A stretch of 5,769 nucleotides of DNA from Candidatus Eiseniibacteriota bacterium (GTDB taxonomy: Bacteria > Eisenbacteria > RBG-16-71-46 > CAIMUX01 > WJJG01). Positions 4,947 to 5,769 of the stretch are shown here, piece after piece. The notes under the pieces are model-generated. The model made no database searches, was not told the origin of the DNA, and worked only from the letters and a program-made list of their open reading frames with translations. The stretch lies in the NCBI GenBank assembly GCA_016867695.1, contig VGIY01000177.1:1-5769 (forward strand). The letters are read 5' to 3'. The position numbers and the translations under genes were made by a program. Numbering within the stretch: the first letter of the stretch is position 1; each line of letters starts with the position of its first letter.

Positions 4947-5765
4947 TCACTCCCTGATCACCCACACGGGCGATGCTTCGTGCCGCGGCGCCGTGGCCAG
5001 CGTCGCGCCGTCCAACACGCCCCCCTCGCGCAGGATCCCGGCGACGGTCCGGCGGGCGATGTCCGGGCGGTTGCGCTCCTCGCTCAGGTGGCCGAGGACG
5101 ATGGCCCGCGGCGCCCGGCGGCTCTCCGCCAGCGCGTGGGCGAGGAGCAGACCGGCGGCATGATTCGGCAGGTGGTAGAGCGACGCCGGGTTGAAGTGCA
5201 GGCGCAGCAGCTCGGGGTCGTAGTTGCACTCGATGTAGACGAAGTCGGCGTCGTACAGGTGGGGCAGCAGCGCCTCGGGATCGTTGAAGTCGGAGGCGAC
5301 GACCAGGCGCGTCCGCCCCGACTCGATCAGGAATCCATGCGTGGTCGTGCCCGGCGCGTGGGCCAGCGGCAGCGGGGTGAAGGTGAACCCGGCGACGGCG
5401 AAGGGCTCGGCGCCGAATGTGCGCAGCGGGATGTCGTCGGGCGACACGCTGCGCGGCAGCGCGTACGGGTTGAGGTGGCGGCGCAGGATCTCGCCGCGCG
5501 TGCGCCGGTGGACGAGGATCGGCACGCGCAGGCGGGTCAGGGTGCGCAGCGAGGCGTAGTTGACGTGGTCGCCGTGGGCGTGGGTGACGACGAGAGCGTC
5601 CGGGGGGGCGTCCAGGCCGACCTCCGCCTCGAGGACCTCCAGGCAGGCGCGCTGGGAGCGGAGGCCGCAGTCGATGAGCAGGCGCCGGCGCCCGCGAGCG
5701 TCGCGCTGCTCGAGCAGGAGCAGGTTGCCGCTACTGCCGCTGCGGATGCTGCGGAAGAGGATCAT
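4947..5765 (-). CDS. YycJ/WalJ-like metallo-beta-lactamase-fold hydrolase
   Basis: This is a 272-residue cytoplasmic protein. The start MILFRSIRSGSSGNLLLL aligns with the conserved N-terminus of the YycJ/WalJ group (GSGSSGN), so ATG 5765 is probably the true start even though its ribosome site lies outside the window. THAHGDH (61-67) is the metal-binding HxHxDH signature. H136 (in LAHAPGTTTHGF) and D159 (in VVASDF) are the likely further metal ligands, ECNYD (179-183) matches the family's E-x-N-x-D segment, and GHLSEERN (225-232) matches the HLSxxxN motif with the last metal histidine, H226. Members are MBL-fold phosphodiesterase/nuclease-type enzymes; YycJ/WalJ of Firmicutes has been linked to cell-wall control and DNA maintenance. 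No WalRK-like two-component genes are visible here, so the exact substrate remains open. It is transcribed towards the FapA-family gene. Confidence 0.88.
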   Translation of the reverse strand: MILFRSIRSGSSGNLLLLEQRDARGRRRLLIDCGLRSQRACLEVLEAEVGLDAPPDALVVTHAHGDHVNYASLRTLTRLRVPILVHRRTRGEILRRHLNPYALPRSVSPDDIPLRTFGAEPFAVAGFTFTPLPLAHAPGTTTHGFLIESGRTRLVVASDFNDPEALLPHLYDADFVYIECNYDPELLRLHFNPASLYHLPNHAAGLLLAHALAESRRAPRAIVLGHLSEERNRPDIARRTVAGILREGGVLDGATLATAPRHEASPVWVIRE

Positions 5766-5769
5766 GGCG

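Noticed and set aside
2831..4957. 708-codon plus-strand open frame across the methyltransferase start and the FapA-family gene
   Set aside because: The translation is Arg/Gly/Ala-rich with no domain. It overlaps two well-supported genes in other frames, so it is a GC-bias shadow.

Overview
The window looks like chromosomal DNA from an uncultured, GC-rich bacterium. Two secreted-protein styles point to the FCB superphylum and its neighbours (Candidatus Eisenbacteria, Latescibacterota, Krumholzibacteriota or similar). One is a C-terminal FlgD-like Ig/sorting domain on a repeat protein. The other is a parallel beta-helix protein ending in the motifs ADPLFCDP, SPCAP and GALPVGCG. This placement is inference from protein style; there is no rRNA or other marker in the window. 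I see no tRNA, rRNA, CRISPR array, insertion sequence or phage gene.

Left part (1-2133, + strand): two genes for exported proteins. The first is cut by the window edge. It encodes at least seven RCC1-like 39-residue units in a strict 117-bp tandem array, followed by a FlgD-like C-terminal domain. The second is a complete 299-residue protein with a signal peptide, a right-handed parallel beta-helix body, many cysteines and a short C-terminal tail reading TTWGAIKALYR. Both are probably surface or extracellular proteins. They lie 119 bp apart and each ends in a distinct C-terminal module.

Middle (2134-3500): a gene on the - strand encodes a class I SAM-dependent methyltransferase with a modified motif I (LREDFCGTA). 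It converges on the beta-helix gene and diverges from the next gene. The 313-bp divergent region contains a 27-bp direct repeat at an exact 60-bp spacing and a plausible sigma70-type promoter for the methyltransferase.

Right part (3501-5769): a FapA/DUF342 family protein on the + strand (polymer-forming beta-helix followed by a coiled coil) converges, with only a 15-bp gap, on a YycJ/WalJ-type metallo-beta-lactamase-fold hydrolase on the - strand. These are intracellular housekeeping or regulatory proteins with no evident shared pathway. The gene orientations (+ + - + -) argue against one operon.

I did not find a clear previously undescribed multi-gene system. The most interesting items are the homogenised 117-bp RCC1-like array, the candidate C-terminal tail of the beta-helix protein, FapA without flagellar neighbours, and the 60-bp-spaced repeat in the divergent regulatory region.
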